A DNA stretch of 64,000 nt from NCBI RefSeq assembly GCF_900115185.1, contig NZ_FOVN01000002.1, forward strand, positions 156,335 to 220,334. The letters are read 5' to 3'. Below, piece by piece: positions 27,913 through 37,134 of the stretch (position 1 is its first letter; each line of letters opens with the position of its first letter). Origin of the DNA: Algorimicrobium echini (GTDB lineage: Bacteria > Bacteroidota > Bacteroidia > Flavobacteriales > Flavobacteriaceae). A program made the position numbers and the translations under genes. The notes beneath the pieces were generated by a model, which worked only from the letters and a program-made list of their open reading frames with translations, did not search any database and was not told the DNA's origin.

Positions 27913-28338
27913 ATGTCCATATCTAAAGAAGCCAAACTTAAGGAAATCAATGCGGTTTGCAAAAACACCTTAATGGAAACCCTAGAAATTACTATTTCCG
28001 ATTTTGGCGATGATTATTTAATAGCCAAAATGCCTGTTAATTCACGTGTATATCAACCAGATGGTGTGTTACATGGTGGAGCAACTGCTGCTTTAGCGGA
28101 AAGTGTTGGTAGTTTTGCTTCGCATTTATTTTCAAATTTAGAGGAGGTATTTGTTCGTGGTACAGAAATTACAGCCAATCATTTAAAAAGCGTGACCGAA
28201 GGATATGTGTTTGCCAAAGCAACCTTTTTGCATAAAGGCAGAACCACGCAGTTAATAGATATTCATGTTACTGATGACCAGGATAACTTGATTTCGGTTT
28301 GCCGTTTATCAACTATTTCGCTGCCTAGAAAAAAATAA
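27913..28338 (+). CDS. menI: Hotdog thioesterase, probable DHNA-CoA thioesterase
   Basis: The 141-residue hotdog-fold protein resembles the PaaI/YdiI group: NSRVYQPDGVLHGGATAAL followed by AESVGSFAS, where the glutamate is the catalytic residue in that group. It should release 1,4-dihydroxy-2-naphthoate from its CoA ester, the step between MenB and MenA. The position directly before menF and menD supports this over a general thioesterase role. The menF start is 17 bases downstream. Confidence 0.82.
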   Translation: MSISKEAKLKEINAVCKNTLMETLEITISDFGDDYLIAKMPVNSRVYQPDGVLHGGATAALAESVGSFASHLFSNLEEVFVRGTEITANHLKSVTEGYVFAKATFLHKGRTTQLIDIHVTDDQDNLISVCRLSTISLPRKK

Positions 28339-28355
28339 CCAATTTATCCAACACC

Positions 28356-29492
28356 ATGAATCCCTCTGATTTATTCCAGAAACTTCAAGATCAGTTTGCA
28401 AATAAATTACCTTTTGTAGCTTATAGGAATCCTAACGAGTCTATAATTAAAACATTTTTGCAGCAAGATAATACGGTTTATAAAACGACAGACTTTTCTG
28501 AAAGTGGATATATTTTTTCACCCTTTAATATAGAAGAAACTAGTGTTTTAATTCCTGTTGAAAAATCATTAATTTTAGAATTTGAAAGTGAAACTATTGA
28601 AGAATCATCTATAAACTCATGTGCTTCCGAAGTTATTGAGATATCTGATATAACTGTGGTTAAGCAAAACCATATTGCATTAGTTGAAATGGGGATTAAA
28701 GCTATTCATAAAGGCACATTTGAAAAAGTCGTATTATCCCGGCAAGAATCGGTTACTATTTCAGAAACAAATCCTATTAAAATTTATAAAAGGTTATTAG
28801 AAACCTATCCAACCGCTTATGTGTATGTATGGTTTCATCCTAAAGTAGGATTGTGGTTAGGTGCTACGCCAGAAACTTTGCTTCATATTGAAAATAACCA
28901 ATTCAGCACCATGGCGTTGGCGGGAACGCAAGTTTATAAAAATACCATAGATGTGGTTTGGAAGGATAAAGAATTGGAGGAACAACAAATTGTTACCAAT
29001 TTCATCGTTTCAAATCTAGAAAGCCAGTTACAAGACTTAAAAGTTTCTGAAGTAGAAACCGTAAGAGCTGGAAATTTAGTGCATTTAAAAACGCATATTT
29101 CAGGTCGGGTGAATTCTAATCCTTCGAGTTTAAAAAATATCCTTAAAAAGTTGCATCCCACACCTGCTGTTTGTGGGATGCCAAAAGAAGAAGCCAAACA
29201 ATTTATCCTTGAAAATGAACCGTATAAACGCGATTTTTATACAGGTTTTTTAGGTGAATTAAATATAAAGAAATCCATTTCAAGAAACCCTAACAGACGC
29301 AATGTTGAAAATAATGCTTACACGCGTATTAAAACGGTTTCAAATCTGTTTGTAAATCTGCGTTGCATGCAAATTCAAAACACGGAAGCCCTTTTATACA
29401 TTGGAGGAGGCATAACAAAAGACTCCAATCCCAATTTAGAATGGGAGGAAACCATAGCTAAATCTGTGACAATGAAAAAGGTATTGCAATAG
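28356..29492 (+). CDS. menF: Isochorismate synthase
   Basis: The 378-residue chorismate-family enzyme should convert chorismate to isochorismate, the entry step of menaquinone synthesis. Visible segments are FEKVVLSRQESV, WLGATPETLLHIE, MALAGTQVY, VKTHISGRV-like LKTHISGRV, LHPTPAVCGMPKEEA and FYTGFLGELN. The LHPTPAVCG-type motif and the neighbours separate it from pabB at the start of the window. menD follows after 50 bases. Confidence 0.92.
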   Translation: MNPSDLFQKLQDQFANKLPFVAYRNPNESIIKTFLQQDNTVYKTTDFSESGYIFSPFNIEETSVLIPVEKSLILEFESETIEESSINSCASEVIEISDITVVKQNHIALVEMGIKAIHKGTFEKVVLSRQESVTISETNPIKIYKRLLETYPTAYVYVWFHPKVGLWLGATPETLLHIENNQFSTMALAGTQVYKNTIDVVWKDKELEEQQIVTNFIVSNLESQLQDLKVSEVETVRAGNLVHLKTHISGRVNSNPSSLKNILKKLHPTPAVCGMPKEEAKQFILENEPYKRDFYTGFLGELNIKKSISRNPNRRNVENNAYTRIKTVSNLFVNLRCMQIQNTEALLYIGGGITKDSNPNLEWEETIAKSVTMKKVLQ

Positions 29493-29542
29493 TTTTTTAT
29501 CAACTAGCTATTTGCTATTTTTACGGTTAGATTCAATCTTAC

Positions 29543-31303
29543 ATGCAATACCCAAAAATTCCGCTTGCGCAAACCATTGTTCTGCTTTGCAAAGCCAAAA
29601 ATATTCAACATATAGTTATTTCGCCAGGAAGCAGAAATGCACCTGTAACCATAGGATTTACACACGATGATTATTTTACGTGTTACAGTATTGTAGATGA
29701 ACGTTGTGCTGCTTTTTTTGCTTTAGGTATAGCACAACGAATTCAAAAGCCTGTAGCAATTGTATGTAGCTCTGGCAGCGCACTTTTAAATTATTATCCT
29801 GCAATTGCTGAAGCTTATTACAGCCATATTCCTGTGGTGGTTTTATCAGCTGACAGACCTAAACATTTAATTGATATTGGAGATGGACAAACCATTAATC
29901 AGCGAGATGTTTATAAAAATCATATTATTTATACGGCTAATTTAAGTTCGCAAATGGATGCTGAATTTAAAAATCGTGACGAGGATGAACCCGCTATTTT
30001 AAAAACCCTTGAAAACAAATTGGAACGTTTTTTAGGTAGAAAACAAGAGCTACAGCAAGAGAATGAAACAGAAATAAATAAAGCACTTAACAAAGCATTG
30101 TCTAAACGTGGTCCTGTTCATATTAATATGCCGTTTCATGAACCACTTTATGAGTTAACAGACACGTTAAGCGTAAATCCTAAAATTATAGATTTTGAAA
30201 AGCGTGCGAGTAAGGTAGACGATTTTGTATATAACGAATGTTTGGATTTATGGAACAGTGCTGCTAAAAAAATGGTTTTAGTCGGTGTGAATCCACCCAA
30301 CGAAATTGAACAAAAATGGTTGGATGAACTGGTAAAAGATAATAGTGTTATTGTTTTTACCGAAACGACTTCTAATATCCATAATCCAGGATTCTTTAAT
30401 AGTATTGATACCATGATTGCGCCTTTAGAAGATGAAGATTTTAAAGCCTTGCAACCTGATATTTTACTAACCTTTGGCGGACTAGTAGTCTCCAAAAAAA
30501 TTAAAGCGTTTTTACGTAGTTACCAACCTAAACAACATTGGCATATAGACCGTGATTATGCAAATGATACATTTTTTTGTTTGGAGAAACATATTGAAAC
30601 GACTCCAAATAATTTTTTCGAAACCTTCTTACCACAGATTACACATTTTGTAAAAAGTGATTACAAAGCCACTTGGGAACTGATTAGAACCCACCGAAAA
30701 GATAAACATAAAGATTACATAAATGAAATTCCATTTAGTGATTTTTTAGTGTTTGATGCACTATTTAAAAGCTTACCACAGCACATTTCATTACAGTTAG
30801 GAAATAGTTCTACTATTAGATATGCACAGCTTTTTGATATTCATAAATCCATAGATGTTTTTTGTAATCGTGGCACTAGTGGTATTGATGGTAGCACTTC
30901 TACAGCTATCGGTTGTGCGGTAAGTCATGAACAACAAACGGTTTTTATTACCGGTGATTTAAGTTTCTTTTATGATAGTAATGCACTTTGGAATAATTAT
31001 ATTCCTAATAATTTTAGAATTATTATTATTAATAATCAAGGTGGTGGTATTTTCAGAATTTTACCGGGAAACAAAGACTCTGAAAACTTTGAAAAATTTT
31101 TTGAAACCAAACACGATTTAACTGCAAAACAGCTAGCAACTATGTTTGGTTTTCAATATTTAACAGCATCCAATGCTGTGCAGCTAAAAAATAAATTAAA
31201 AGATTTTTATAAGGAATCTAATCAGCCTAAAATATTAGAAATATTTACACCACGCACACTTAATGATGATGTGTTGTTAAATTATTTTAAGTATATTAAA
31301 TAA
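29543..31303 (+). CDS. menD: SEPHCHC synthase
   Basis: The 586-residue thiamine-diphosphate enzyme adds a succinyl semialdehyde unit, from 2-oxoglutarate, to isochorismate. It has VISPGSRNAPVTIGF, VDERCAAFFALGIA with the ThDP-activating glutamate, LSADRPKHLIDIGDGQTINQ, and the C-terminal cofactor-binding region GTSGIDGSTSTAIG, ITGDLSFFYDSNALW and NNQGGGIFRILPG. The length is normal. It is the third gene of the first menaquinone block. Confidence 0.96.
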   Translation: MQYPKIPLAQTIVLLCKAKNIQHIVISPGSRNAPVTIGFTHDDYFTCYSIVDERCAAFFALGIAQRIQKPVAIVCSSGSALLNYYPAIAEAYYSHIPVVVLSADRPKHLIDIGDGQTINQRDVYKNHIIYTANLSSQMDAEFKNRDEDEPAILKTLENKLERFLGRKQELQQENETEINKALNKALSKRGPVHINMPFHEPLYELTDTLSVNPKIIDFEKRASKVDDFVYNECLDLWNSAAKKMVLVGVNPPNEIEQKWLDELVKDNSVIVFTETTSNIHNPGFFNSIDTMIAPLEDEDFKALQPDILLTFGGLVVSKKIKAFLRSYQPKQHWHIDRDYANDTFFCLEKHIETTPNNFFETFLPQITHFVKSDYKATWELIRTHRKDKHKDYINEIPFSDFLVFDALFKSLPQHISLQLGNSSTIRYAQLFDIHKSIDVFCNRGTSGIDGSTSTAIGCAVSHEQQTVFITGDLSFFYDSNALWNNYIPNNFRIIIINNQGGGIFRILPGNKDSENFEKFFETKHDLTAKQLATMFGFQYLTASNAVQLKNKLKDFYKESNQPKILEIFTPRTLNDDVLLNYFKYIK

Positions 31304-31359
31304 GAATTTTTAGTGTTTAAAACTAATTTCACATACATCTTATATATCTCATAAAATAG

Positions 31360-31367
31360 TACCTTTG
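31360..31367 (+). promoter_or_regulatory. -7 box just before the CvfB-type gene
   Basis: TACCTTTG, a perfect TAnnTTTG match, ends four bases before the ATG at 31372. Transcription would begin at or next to the start codon, so the mRNA may be leaderless. No clear -33 box is visible. Confidence 0.5.
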
Positions 31368-31371
31368 CCAC

Positions 31372-32205
31372 ATGATAAAAATTGGAGAATACAATACATT
31401 AGAAATCCTTCGCGAAACTGAACCAGGACTATTCTTGGAAGATGCAGATGGTAATGAGGTTTTATTGCCAAATCGTTATGTACCTAAAGAATTTAAAATT
31501 TGGGATAAACTGGATGTATTTGTGTATTTGGATAATGAAGAACGCCTTGTTGCCGTTACTGATAAGCCTTATATTCAACGTGGCGAATTTGCAGTGTTAC
31601 GTTGTAATGCCGTTACAGAACATGGTGCTTTTCTAGATTGGGGAATGGTTAAAGAATTATTTTGTCCGTTTAGAGAACAAGCCTTTAAAATGAAAAAAGG
31701 AGGCTGGTATTTAGTATATTGTTTTTTAGATGAAGAATCCAATCGTTTGGTAGCTTCCAGTAAAACCAATCAATTTTTAGATAATAAAGAGCTCACCGTT
31801 GAAGCTTTTGAAGAAGTAGATTTAATAGTATCACATCCATCTGATATTGGGATGAATGTGATTGTGAATAAAAAACATCAAGGGTTAATTTTTAATGATG
31901 ATATTTATCAAGACCTTTCCATTGGCGACCGACTAAAGGGCTATGTCAAGAAAATCAGACCTGATAATAAACTGGATATTGTATTAGGAAAAATAGGGTA
32001 TCGTAGTATTGAACCCAATGCCGATTTGATAATGAAAGAACTGGAAGATCATGGAGGCTATTTAAACCTTACTGATAAATCCGATCCAGAAACTATAAAG
32101 CGTGCGCTACAAATGAGTAAAAAAAGCTTTAAAAAAGCTGTTGGTACTCTTTACAAGAAAAAGCTCATTCAGATTAAAGATGATGGAATTTATTTAAACG
32201 ATTAA
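31372..32205 (+). CDS. CvfB-family S1 RNA-binding protein
   Basis: The 277-residue protein has tandem S1-like OB folds (ILRETEPGLFLEDADGNEVLLP near the start, then RGEFAVLRCNAVTEHGAFLDWG and a third VIVNKKHQGLIFNDD). It ends in a winged-helix-like domain (LQMSKKSFKKAVGTLYKKKLIQI). This is the CvfB/YitL arrangement. CvfB binds RNA and affects virulence gene expression in Staphylococcus; here the role is unknown. It follows menD but has its own promoter box. It overlaps the convergent gene by four bases. Confidence 0.88.
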   Translation: MIKIGEYNTLEILRETEPGLFLEDADGNEVLLPNRYVPKEFKIWDKLDVFVYLDNEERLVAVTDKPYIQRGEFAVLRCNAVTEHGAFLDWGMVKELFCPFREQAFKMKKGGWYLVYCFLDEESNRLVASSKTNQFLDNKELTVEAFEEVDLIVSHPSDIGMNVIVNKKHQGLIFNDDIYQDLSIGDRLKGYVKKIRPDNKLDIVLGKIGYRSIEPNADLIMKELEDHGGYLNLTDKSDPETIKRALQMSKKSFKKAVGTLYKKKLIQIKDDGIYLND

Positions 32206-32627
32206 ATTTTAGCTGCGTTTACTTCCGCCTGTATCCAGGTTTCTGCTGTTTTAATATCTGGAAATAATCGACGATTTATTTTTTTGAAAAAATGATTCTC
32301 TAAATCAAAATTAATACTCAAGGCAGAATCCCATGTTACTACTGCTGTAGCGACAAGGTTTGGTAATTCATTTTCTAACTTAAAGGCATCGCTAGGCACT
32401 GTTGAAAAGCTATGAATTTTATTTATAATAAGTCCGAATGGTTTACTATTTGGGAAAAATATTTTACTCACACGCATAATTGTTTTTAATACCAGTAGCG
32501 AAATGTGTGCGTTTTCAGCATACTCAATTAACACAAAGTTTTCAAAAAAGTAAAAATCACCTATTTTTAAATTATAGTGTTTAATTATTTGTGGTTCTAG
32601 GTAGGAGTTGAGGGCTTTGCAGGACAT
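32202..32627 (-). CDS. Hypothetical protein, possibly STAS/SpoIIAA-like
   Basis: The 141-residue protein has no signal peptide or membrane helix. The middle (VLKTIMRVSKIFFPNSKPFGLIIN) and the end (RRLFPDIKTAETWIQAEVN) resemble by eye the small STAS/SEC14-like single-domain proteins seen in flavobacteria. There the last part forms a helix after RxF-D-xxxAxxWL. I give this only as a tentative fold. The gene starts two bases downstream of the C1 peptidase stop, so the two are probably one transcript. Confidence 0.55.
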   Translation of the reverse strand: MSCKALNSYLEPQIIKHYNLKIGDFYFFENFVLIEYAENAHISLLVLKTIMRVSKIFFPNSKPFGLIINKIHSFSTVPSDAFKLENELPNLVATAVVTWDSALSINFDLENHFFKKINRRLFPDIKTAETWIQAEVNAAKI

Positions 32628-32629
32628 TA

Positions 32630-33748
32630 TTAAAGTTTCAGCTTCTTTTTCAAATCGTTAGTAACGGCATCTTGATGAACCATAATTGAAATAGTTTTCA
32701 AGCGCATGTAGGCTTCACTCATATAAACATAACCATTGTTAGCAACACGACTAACGTCGGTTCCCCAAGAATTTTTCACTTTGTAATAAACGGTTCCATT
32801 TTGATCTTTCAGTAAACCTGTTATGTGCATTAAATGATCGTCAGTAGTTGCGTAGTTTTCAAATTCTTGCTGTCTGTAATTTGGTGTAATGGTTTTTTCT
32901 GGACGTATACTAATTATGGCTTCAGCTGCGGTTGCTTCATCTTCAGGGATTACAGCAATACCATGTTTTGCTGAAAAGGTTTTTTCGCTTACATCACAAT
33001 CTAATTCAACAGTATAACCATTTTTTAATGCGTGGTTAATAGTTTCTATAAGTTCGTCTAGTGGCACATTATAAAAACTTCCATTGGAGAAATTATCAGG
33101 AATATTTAAAATAAATTGCGAGTAAAACGGTTTGTGTGTAAATGAGGTTATGCTTACGTAATTATCAGGATTAATTTTGGTCATTGCCTGAAATGATTTA
33201 GGCGTGTATTCCACACCTTCATAATTAAATGTAGTAATATCTTCCCCTAAATAAGTGTCTAAAGTACTGTTTACAACTGCTTGCCATTTTGGCGATAAAC
33301 GTCTTCCTGGATTGTCAATGTATATGTCTAGAATTCCATTTAGTACTGCTATCATTTCGGCATGATTATGTCCTGTTGCGCCAGTTTCCAAACCACTATA
33401 TACGGATTGTGGCACCAAACCATAATCGCGAATACTATTCATAACATCATGAGCTAAACCACCTTCACTAAATTGTGCTTTCCCTTGACGCATAACATAA
33501 TTCCATGCTTTTTTAGGGTAGGTATGACGGACTTGAAACATTTCTGAAATATCAATTTGTTTTCCTGTTAGTCTGATAATTTCACTTTCTAAAAATGACG
33601 ATGTGGAAAAACTCCAACAAGTTCCAGTGTTTCCTTGACTAATAACTTCTGTCGTTTCCAAATCAATTAGTGTTTCAAACGAATAACTTTGCGAAAAGCA
33701 AGTTACAGATGTGAAAAGAAAGGTGAATAAAAACAGAATATTTCTCAT
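32630..33748 (-). CDS. Exported C1-family (papain-like) peptidase
   Basis: The 372-residue protein begins with a signal peptide (to about FSQ, residue 20). It has the papain-type active site: Q38 and C44 in QGNTGTCWSFS, a histidine in DHLMHITG and the asparagine in KNSWG. The spacing and large insert between Cys and His fit the bleomycin hydrolase/PepC-type C1 aminopeptidases. With the signal peptide it should work in the periplasm or outside. The gene lies against the menaquinone cluster direction and probably has no functional link to it. Confidence 0.88.
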   Translation of the reverse strand: MRNILFLFTFLFTSVTCFSQSYSFETLIDLETTEVISQGNTGTCWSFSTSSFLESEIIRLTGKQIDISEMFQVRHTYPKKAWNYVMRQGKAQFSEGGLAHDVMNSIRDYGLVPQSVYSGLETGATGHNHAEMIAVLNGILDIYIDNPGRRLSPKWQAVVNSTLDTYLGEDITTFNYEGVEYTPKSFQAMTKINPDNYVSITSFTHKPFYSQFILNIPDNFSNGSFYNVPLDELIETINHALKNGYTVELDCDVSEKTFSAKHGIAVIPEDEATAAEAIISIRPEKTITPNYRQQEFENYATTDDHLMHITGLLKDQNGTVYYKVKNSWGTDVSRVANNGYVYMSEAYMRLKTISIMVHQDAVTNDLKKKLKL

Positions 33749-33776
33749 GGTTCTTACTTGTTATATAAATAATAAT

Positions 33777-33784
33777 TATTTTTG
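33777..33784 (+). promoter_or_regulatory. -7 box for menB
   Basis: TATTTTTG matches TAnnTTTG and ends 15 bases before the ATG at 33800. The TTG inside it, at 33782, is in frame with menB and could be mistaken for the start. Confidence 0.5.
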
Positions 33785-33799
33785 ACAAAAATAAAGAAA

Positions 33800-34639
33800 A
33801 TGAGTGTAGCAAACTGGAAAACCGTTAAAGAATATGAAGATATAACCTATCAAAAATCTGATGGTGTAGCTCGTATTGCATTTAACAGACCAAATGTCCG
33901 AAATGCCTTTCGACCTAAAACAACAAGTGAATTATATGATGCTTTTTACGATGCACATGAAGATGTAAATATTGGTGTTGTATTGTTATCTGCTGAAGGA
34001 CCATCAACAAAGGACGGTGTTTACAGTTTCTGTTCAGGAGGCGATCAAACGGCACGTGGCCATCAAGGTTATGTTGGAGACGACGGTTATCACCGACTCA
34101 ATATTTTGGAGGTGCAACGTTTAATTAGGTTTATGCCAAAAGCAGTAATTGCAGTGGTTCCAGGATGGGCTGTTGGAGGTGGACACAGTTTGCATGTGGT
34201 TTGCGATTTAACACTTGCCAGTAAAGAACATGCTATTTTTAAACAAACGGATGCCGATGTTACTAGTTTCGATGGTGGTTATGGTTCAGCTTATTTAGCC
34301 AAAATGGTTGGACAAAAAAAAGCACGTGAAATTTTCTTTTTAGGTCGAAATTATTCGGCTCAAGAAGCTTTTGAAATGGGAATGGTTAATGCCGTGATTC
34401 CTCATGATGACCTAGAATCTACAGCATATGAATGGGCTCAAGAAATTTTAGCCAAGTCGCCAACATCTATAAAAATGCTGAAATTCGCTATGAATTTAAC
34501 GGATGATGGTATGGTTGGGCAACAGGTATTTGCAGGAGAAGCCACCCGATTAGCTTATATGACTGACGAAGCAAAAGAAGGCCGTGATGCCTTTTTAGAA
34601 AAACGGAAGCCTAACTTTCCTAAAAAATGGATTCCTTAA
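33800..34639 (+). CDS. menB: 1,4-dihydroxy-2-naphthoyl-CoA synthase
   Basis: The 279-residue crotonase-fold enzyme closes the second ring of the naphthoquinone, from O-succinylbenzoyl-CoA to DHNA-CoA. Family segments are YSFCSGGDQTARG, VPGWAVGGGHSLHVVCDL, QTDADVTSFDGGYGSAYLA and the C-terminal PNFPKKWIP. In QTDADV the aspartate replaces the glycine of Escherichia coli MenB (QTGPKV). By known structures this marks the type II, bicarbonate-independent form. I start at the ATG at 33800. menA follows after nine bases. Confidence 0.96.
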   Translation: MSVANWKTVKEYEDITYQKSDGVARIAFNRPNVRNAFRPKTTSELYDAFYDAHEDVNIGVVLLSAEGPSTKDGVYSFCSGGDQTARGHQGYVGDDGYHRLNILEVQRLIRFMPKAVIAVVPGWAVGGGHSLHVVCDLTLASKEHAIFKQTDADVTSFDGGYGSAYLAKMVGQKKAREIFFLGRNYSAQEAFEMGMVNAVIPHDDLESTAYEWAQEILAKSPTSIKMLKFAMNLTDDGMVGQQVFAGEATRLAYMTDEAKEGRDAFLEKRKPNFPKKWIP

Positions 34640-34648
34640 ATAGTTTAT

Positions 34649-35551
34649 ATGCCGTCAATTAAAAATTGGGTTTCAGCAGCACGATTACGTACGCTGCCAT
34701 TATCAATTTCAGGAATCATTCTGGCAACAAGTTTTGCTGCATTTAATGGTTATGTAAATTGGTACATTTTTGTTTTAGCACTGTTAACAACGGTTGCTTT
34801 GCAAGTGCTTTCAAATTTTGCCAATGATTATGGTGATGGTATTAAAGGTACCGACAACCACGAACGTGTAGGCCCTAAACGGGCTATACAAAGTGGAGAT
34901 GTTTCACCAGATGAAATGTTTGCTGCTATTAAAATTAATATCCTAGTCATTATAGCTTTAGTAGTTACCTTATTGTTTTGTGCTTTTGGAATGCGTCATT
35001 TTTTGTATACTATGCTTTTTTTGGCTTTAGGAGCACTTTCAGTTTATGCTGCTATTAATTATACTGTTGGCGACTCTGCTTATGGTTACAAAGGATTAGG
35101 TGATATATTTGTATTTATATTCTTTGGTTTAGTAAGTGGTTTGGGTACCTATTTTTTATACACTTTAAAAATAGATCACGTTATTATTTTACCAGCCTGC
35201 ACGATTGGTTTATTGAGTGTAGCCGTTTTGAATTTAAATAATATGCGTGATATTAATTCCGATATTAAATCAAACAAAATAACACTTGCCGTTAAACTTG
35301 GTTTCAGGAAAGCTAAACGCTATCATTATTTCTTAATTTGTGGAGCCATTTGTCTATCGGCTGTATTTGCTATTTTATATTATGTATCACCCTATAACCT
35401 GCTATTTATAATTATGTATGTTCCATTGGTGAAGCATTTATTTTATGTTAGGAAAACAACAAATCCTTCATTGTTAGATTCGGAGTTGAAAAAAGTAGCT
35501 ATTTCTACATTTCTTCTCGCTGTTTTAATGGGAGTTGGCTATATTATTTAA
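34649..35551 (+). CDS. menA: 1,4-dihydroxy-2-naphthoate prenyltransferase
   Basis: The 300-residue polytopic membrane enzyme attaches the polyprenyl tail to DHNA. It belongs to the UbiA superfamily. The first Asp-rich motif is NFANDYGDGIKGTDN and the second lies in NMRDINSDIKSNKITLAVKLG. About eight to nine membrane helices can be traced. It is nine bases downstream of menB, so the pair is one unit. A UPF0173 hydrolase follows after 77 bases. Confidence 0.94.
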   Translation: MPSIKNWVSAARLRTLPLSISGIILATSFAAFNGYVNWYIFVLALLTTVALQVLSNFANDYGDGIKGTDNHERVGPKRAIQSGDVSPDEMFAAIKINILVIIALVVTLLFCAFGMRHFLYTMLFLALGALSVYAAINYTVGDSAYGYKGLGDIFVFIFFGLVSGLGTYFLYTLKIDHVIILPACTIGLLSVAVLNLNNMRDINSDIKSNKITLAVKLGFRKAKRYHYFLICGAICLSAVFAILYYVSPYNLLFIIMYVPLVKHLFYVRKTTNPSLLDSELKKVAISTFLLAVLMGVGYII

Positions 35552-35628
35552 TAGAATTTATGGCAATCACTTCATAAAATTGTTTTAGTTTTTGTAATTT
35601 CAATACCTAAATTTAAAACTTTTTTTCA

Positions 35629-36306
35629 ATGAAAATTACATTTTACGGTCATGCCAGTTTAGGAATAGAAGTAGATGGTGTTCATATTCTAGTAGATCCC
35701 TTTATCAGTGGTAACGAGAACGCTAAACATATAGATATTAGTACCTTGAAAGCTGATTATATTCTGCTAACACACGCTCATCAAGATCATATTTTAGATG
35801 TAGAAACCATTGCTAAAAATACGGATGCTGTTATAGTTTCTAATTTTGAAATTGTTACCCATTTTCAAAATAAAGGCTTTGAAGGACACCCAATGAATCA
35901 TGGAGGTACATGGGATTTTGAATTTGGCGAAGTGAAATACGTCAATGCCATTCATACCTCTTCATTTCCTGATGGCAGTTATGGTGGGCAACCAGGTGGC
36001 TTTGTTATAGAAGGCGAACATAAAAATATCTACATTGCTGGCGATACGGCTTTAACTATGGATATGAAACTCATTCCATTGCGTACCAAGCTGGATTTAG
36101 CCATTTTACCAATTGGTGATAATTTTACTATGGGTGTTGACGATGCGATTCTAGCTAGCGATTTTGTGCAATGCGATAAAGTTTTGGGCTACCATTATGA
36201 CACGTTTGGTTATATAGAAATAGACCATGAAGTGGCAAAACGCAAGTTTTTTGAAAAAGACAAAGATTTAATGTTGTTAGAAATTGGAGAGAGTTTGGAG
36301 TTGTAA
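35629..36306 (+). CDS. UPF0173-type metal-dependent hydrolase (MBL fold)
   Basis: The 225-residue cytoplasmic protein has the metallo-beta-lactamase metal motif HAHQDH (H49, H51, D53, H54) in LLTHAHQDHILD. It also has GHPMNHGGTW, an IAGDTALTMDM segment with metal-bridging Asp, and a late GYHYDTF histidine. This is the UPF0173/YtkL-like family, whose substrate is unknown. It is located after menA, but nothing in the sequence ties it to quinone chemistry. Confidence 0.87.
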   Translation: MKITFYGHASLGIEVDGVHILVDPFISGNENAKHIDISTLKADYILLTHAHQDHILDVETIAKNTDAVIVSNFEIVTHFQNKGFEGHPMNHGGTWDFEFGEVKYVNAIHTSSFPDGSYGGQPGGFVIEGEHKNIYIAGDTALTMDMKLIPLRTKLDLAILPIGDNFTMGVDDAILASDFVQCDKVLGYHYDTFGYIEIDHEVAKRKFFEKDKDLMLLEIGESLEL

Positions 36307-36309
36307 AAT

Positions 36310-37101
36310 TTATCTTACAACACTCCGTAAAGTATACCAGTGCAAAAATTTGGAAAAAAAGCGTTTTAGGTAAACACCCAACACTTCTTTTTTACCAATA
36401 TATACTTCAAATTTCTTTTTATAAATGGCTTTTAGCATGCGTTCAGCAAAAACGTTTACTGAAAGCCCTTTTTCTGTAGCAGTATCTTGAGTGTTTTGTT
36501 GCTCACCATTACCTATTAAAGCGTGTCGCGCAATATCAGTATTTACGAAACCTGGACAAATTAAGGTAACGGAAATACCATCTTTTTCATGTTCTAAACG
36601 TAGGGCATCAAAAAAGCCATGAAGCGCATGTTTTGCACCACAATATCCAGAACGGTAAGGCGATGCGAACTTCCCCATTAAACTCGTTAAGGTTACAAAC
36701 TGTCCAGATTTCTGACGTACAAAATAGGGTAGTAGTGCTTTAGTAAGCACTACTGTTCCTAAATAATCTACTTCCATTAGTTTTTTATCGACAGCAATAT
36801 CGGTTTCAATAATGAGCGACCGCTAACTAATACCACCATTGTTTATTAAAATATCAATCGTGCCAAACCTGCCGATGGCACTTTCAACAATTGGTAACAT
36901 ATTATTATAATCGGCTAAATCAAATGGCACACAGGCAATATTTTCAGGATTGGGTTGCGCATTTTTTACGGTTTCCAAATCTGTTAAACGTCGGGATGAA
37001 ATAATAAGTTGGCAATTCTGTTTTGCCAAACTAGCTACCAAAGCTTTGCCAATTCCGCTGGAAGCTCCCGTAATCCATATAACTTTGTTGTTGAAATTCA
37101 T
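36310..37101 (-). pseudogene. Short-chain dehydrogenase/reductase interrupted by one amber codon
   Basis: Read through, this is a 263-residue SDR enzyme: the NAD(P) motif TGASSGIGKA near the N-terminus, INNGGIS after the fourth strand, and the catalytic YxxxK in YRSGYCGAKHALHG. A single TAG at 36823-36825 follows NNGGIS. The same frame then continues as RSLIIETDIAVDKKLMEVDYLG, exactly where the family usually reads ISQRS, so CAG (Gln) has most simply become TAG. No frameshift is present. The distal part could restart at an ATG at 36777 but would lack the cofactor-binding half. It is 33 bases downstream of the fatty acid hydroxylase gene. Confidence 0.85.
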
Positions 37102-37134
37102 ATTAGTGTTCGCAAAAAGTGGATAGCTTTTAAT

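Noticed and set aside
36823-36825. Pyrrolysine or programmed readthrough at the TAG of the SDR gene
   Set aside because: SDR enzymes do not use pyrrolysine, and nothing near the codon suggests readthrough. A nonsense mutation or read error is simpler.
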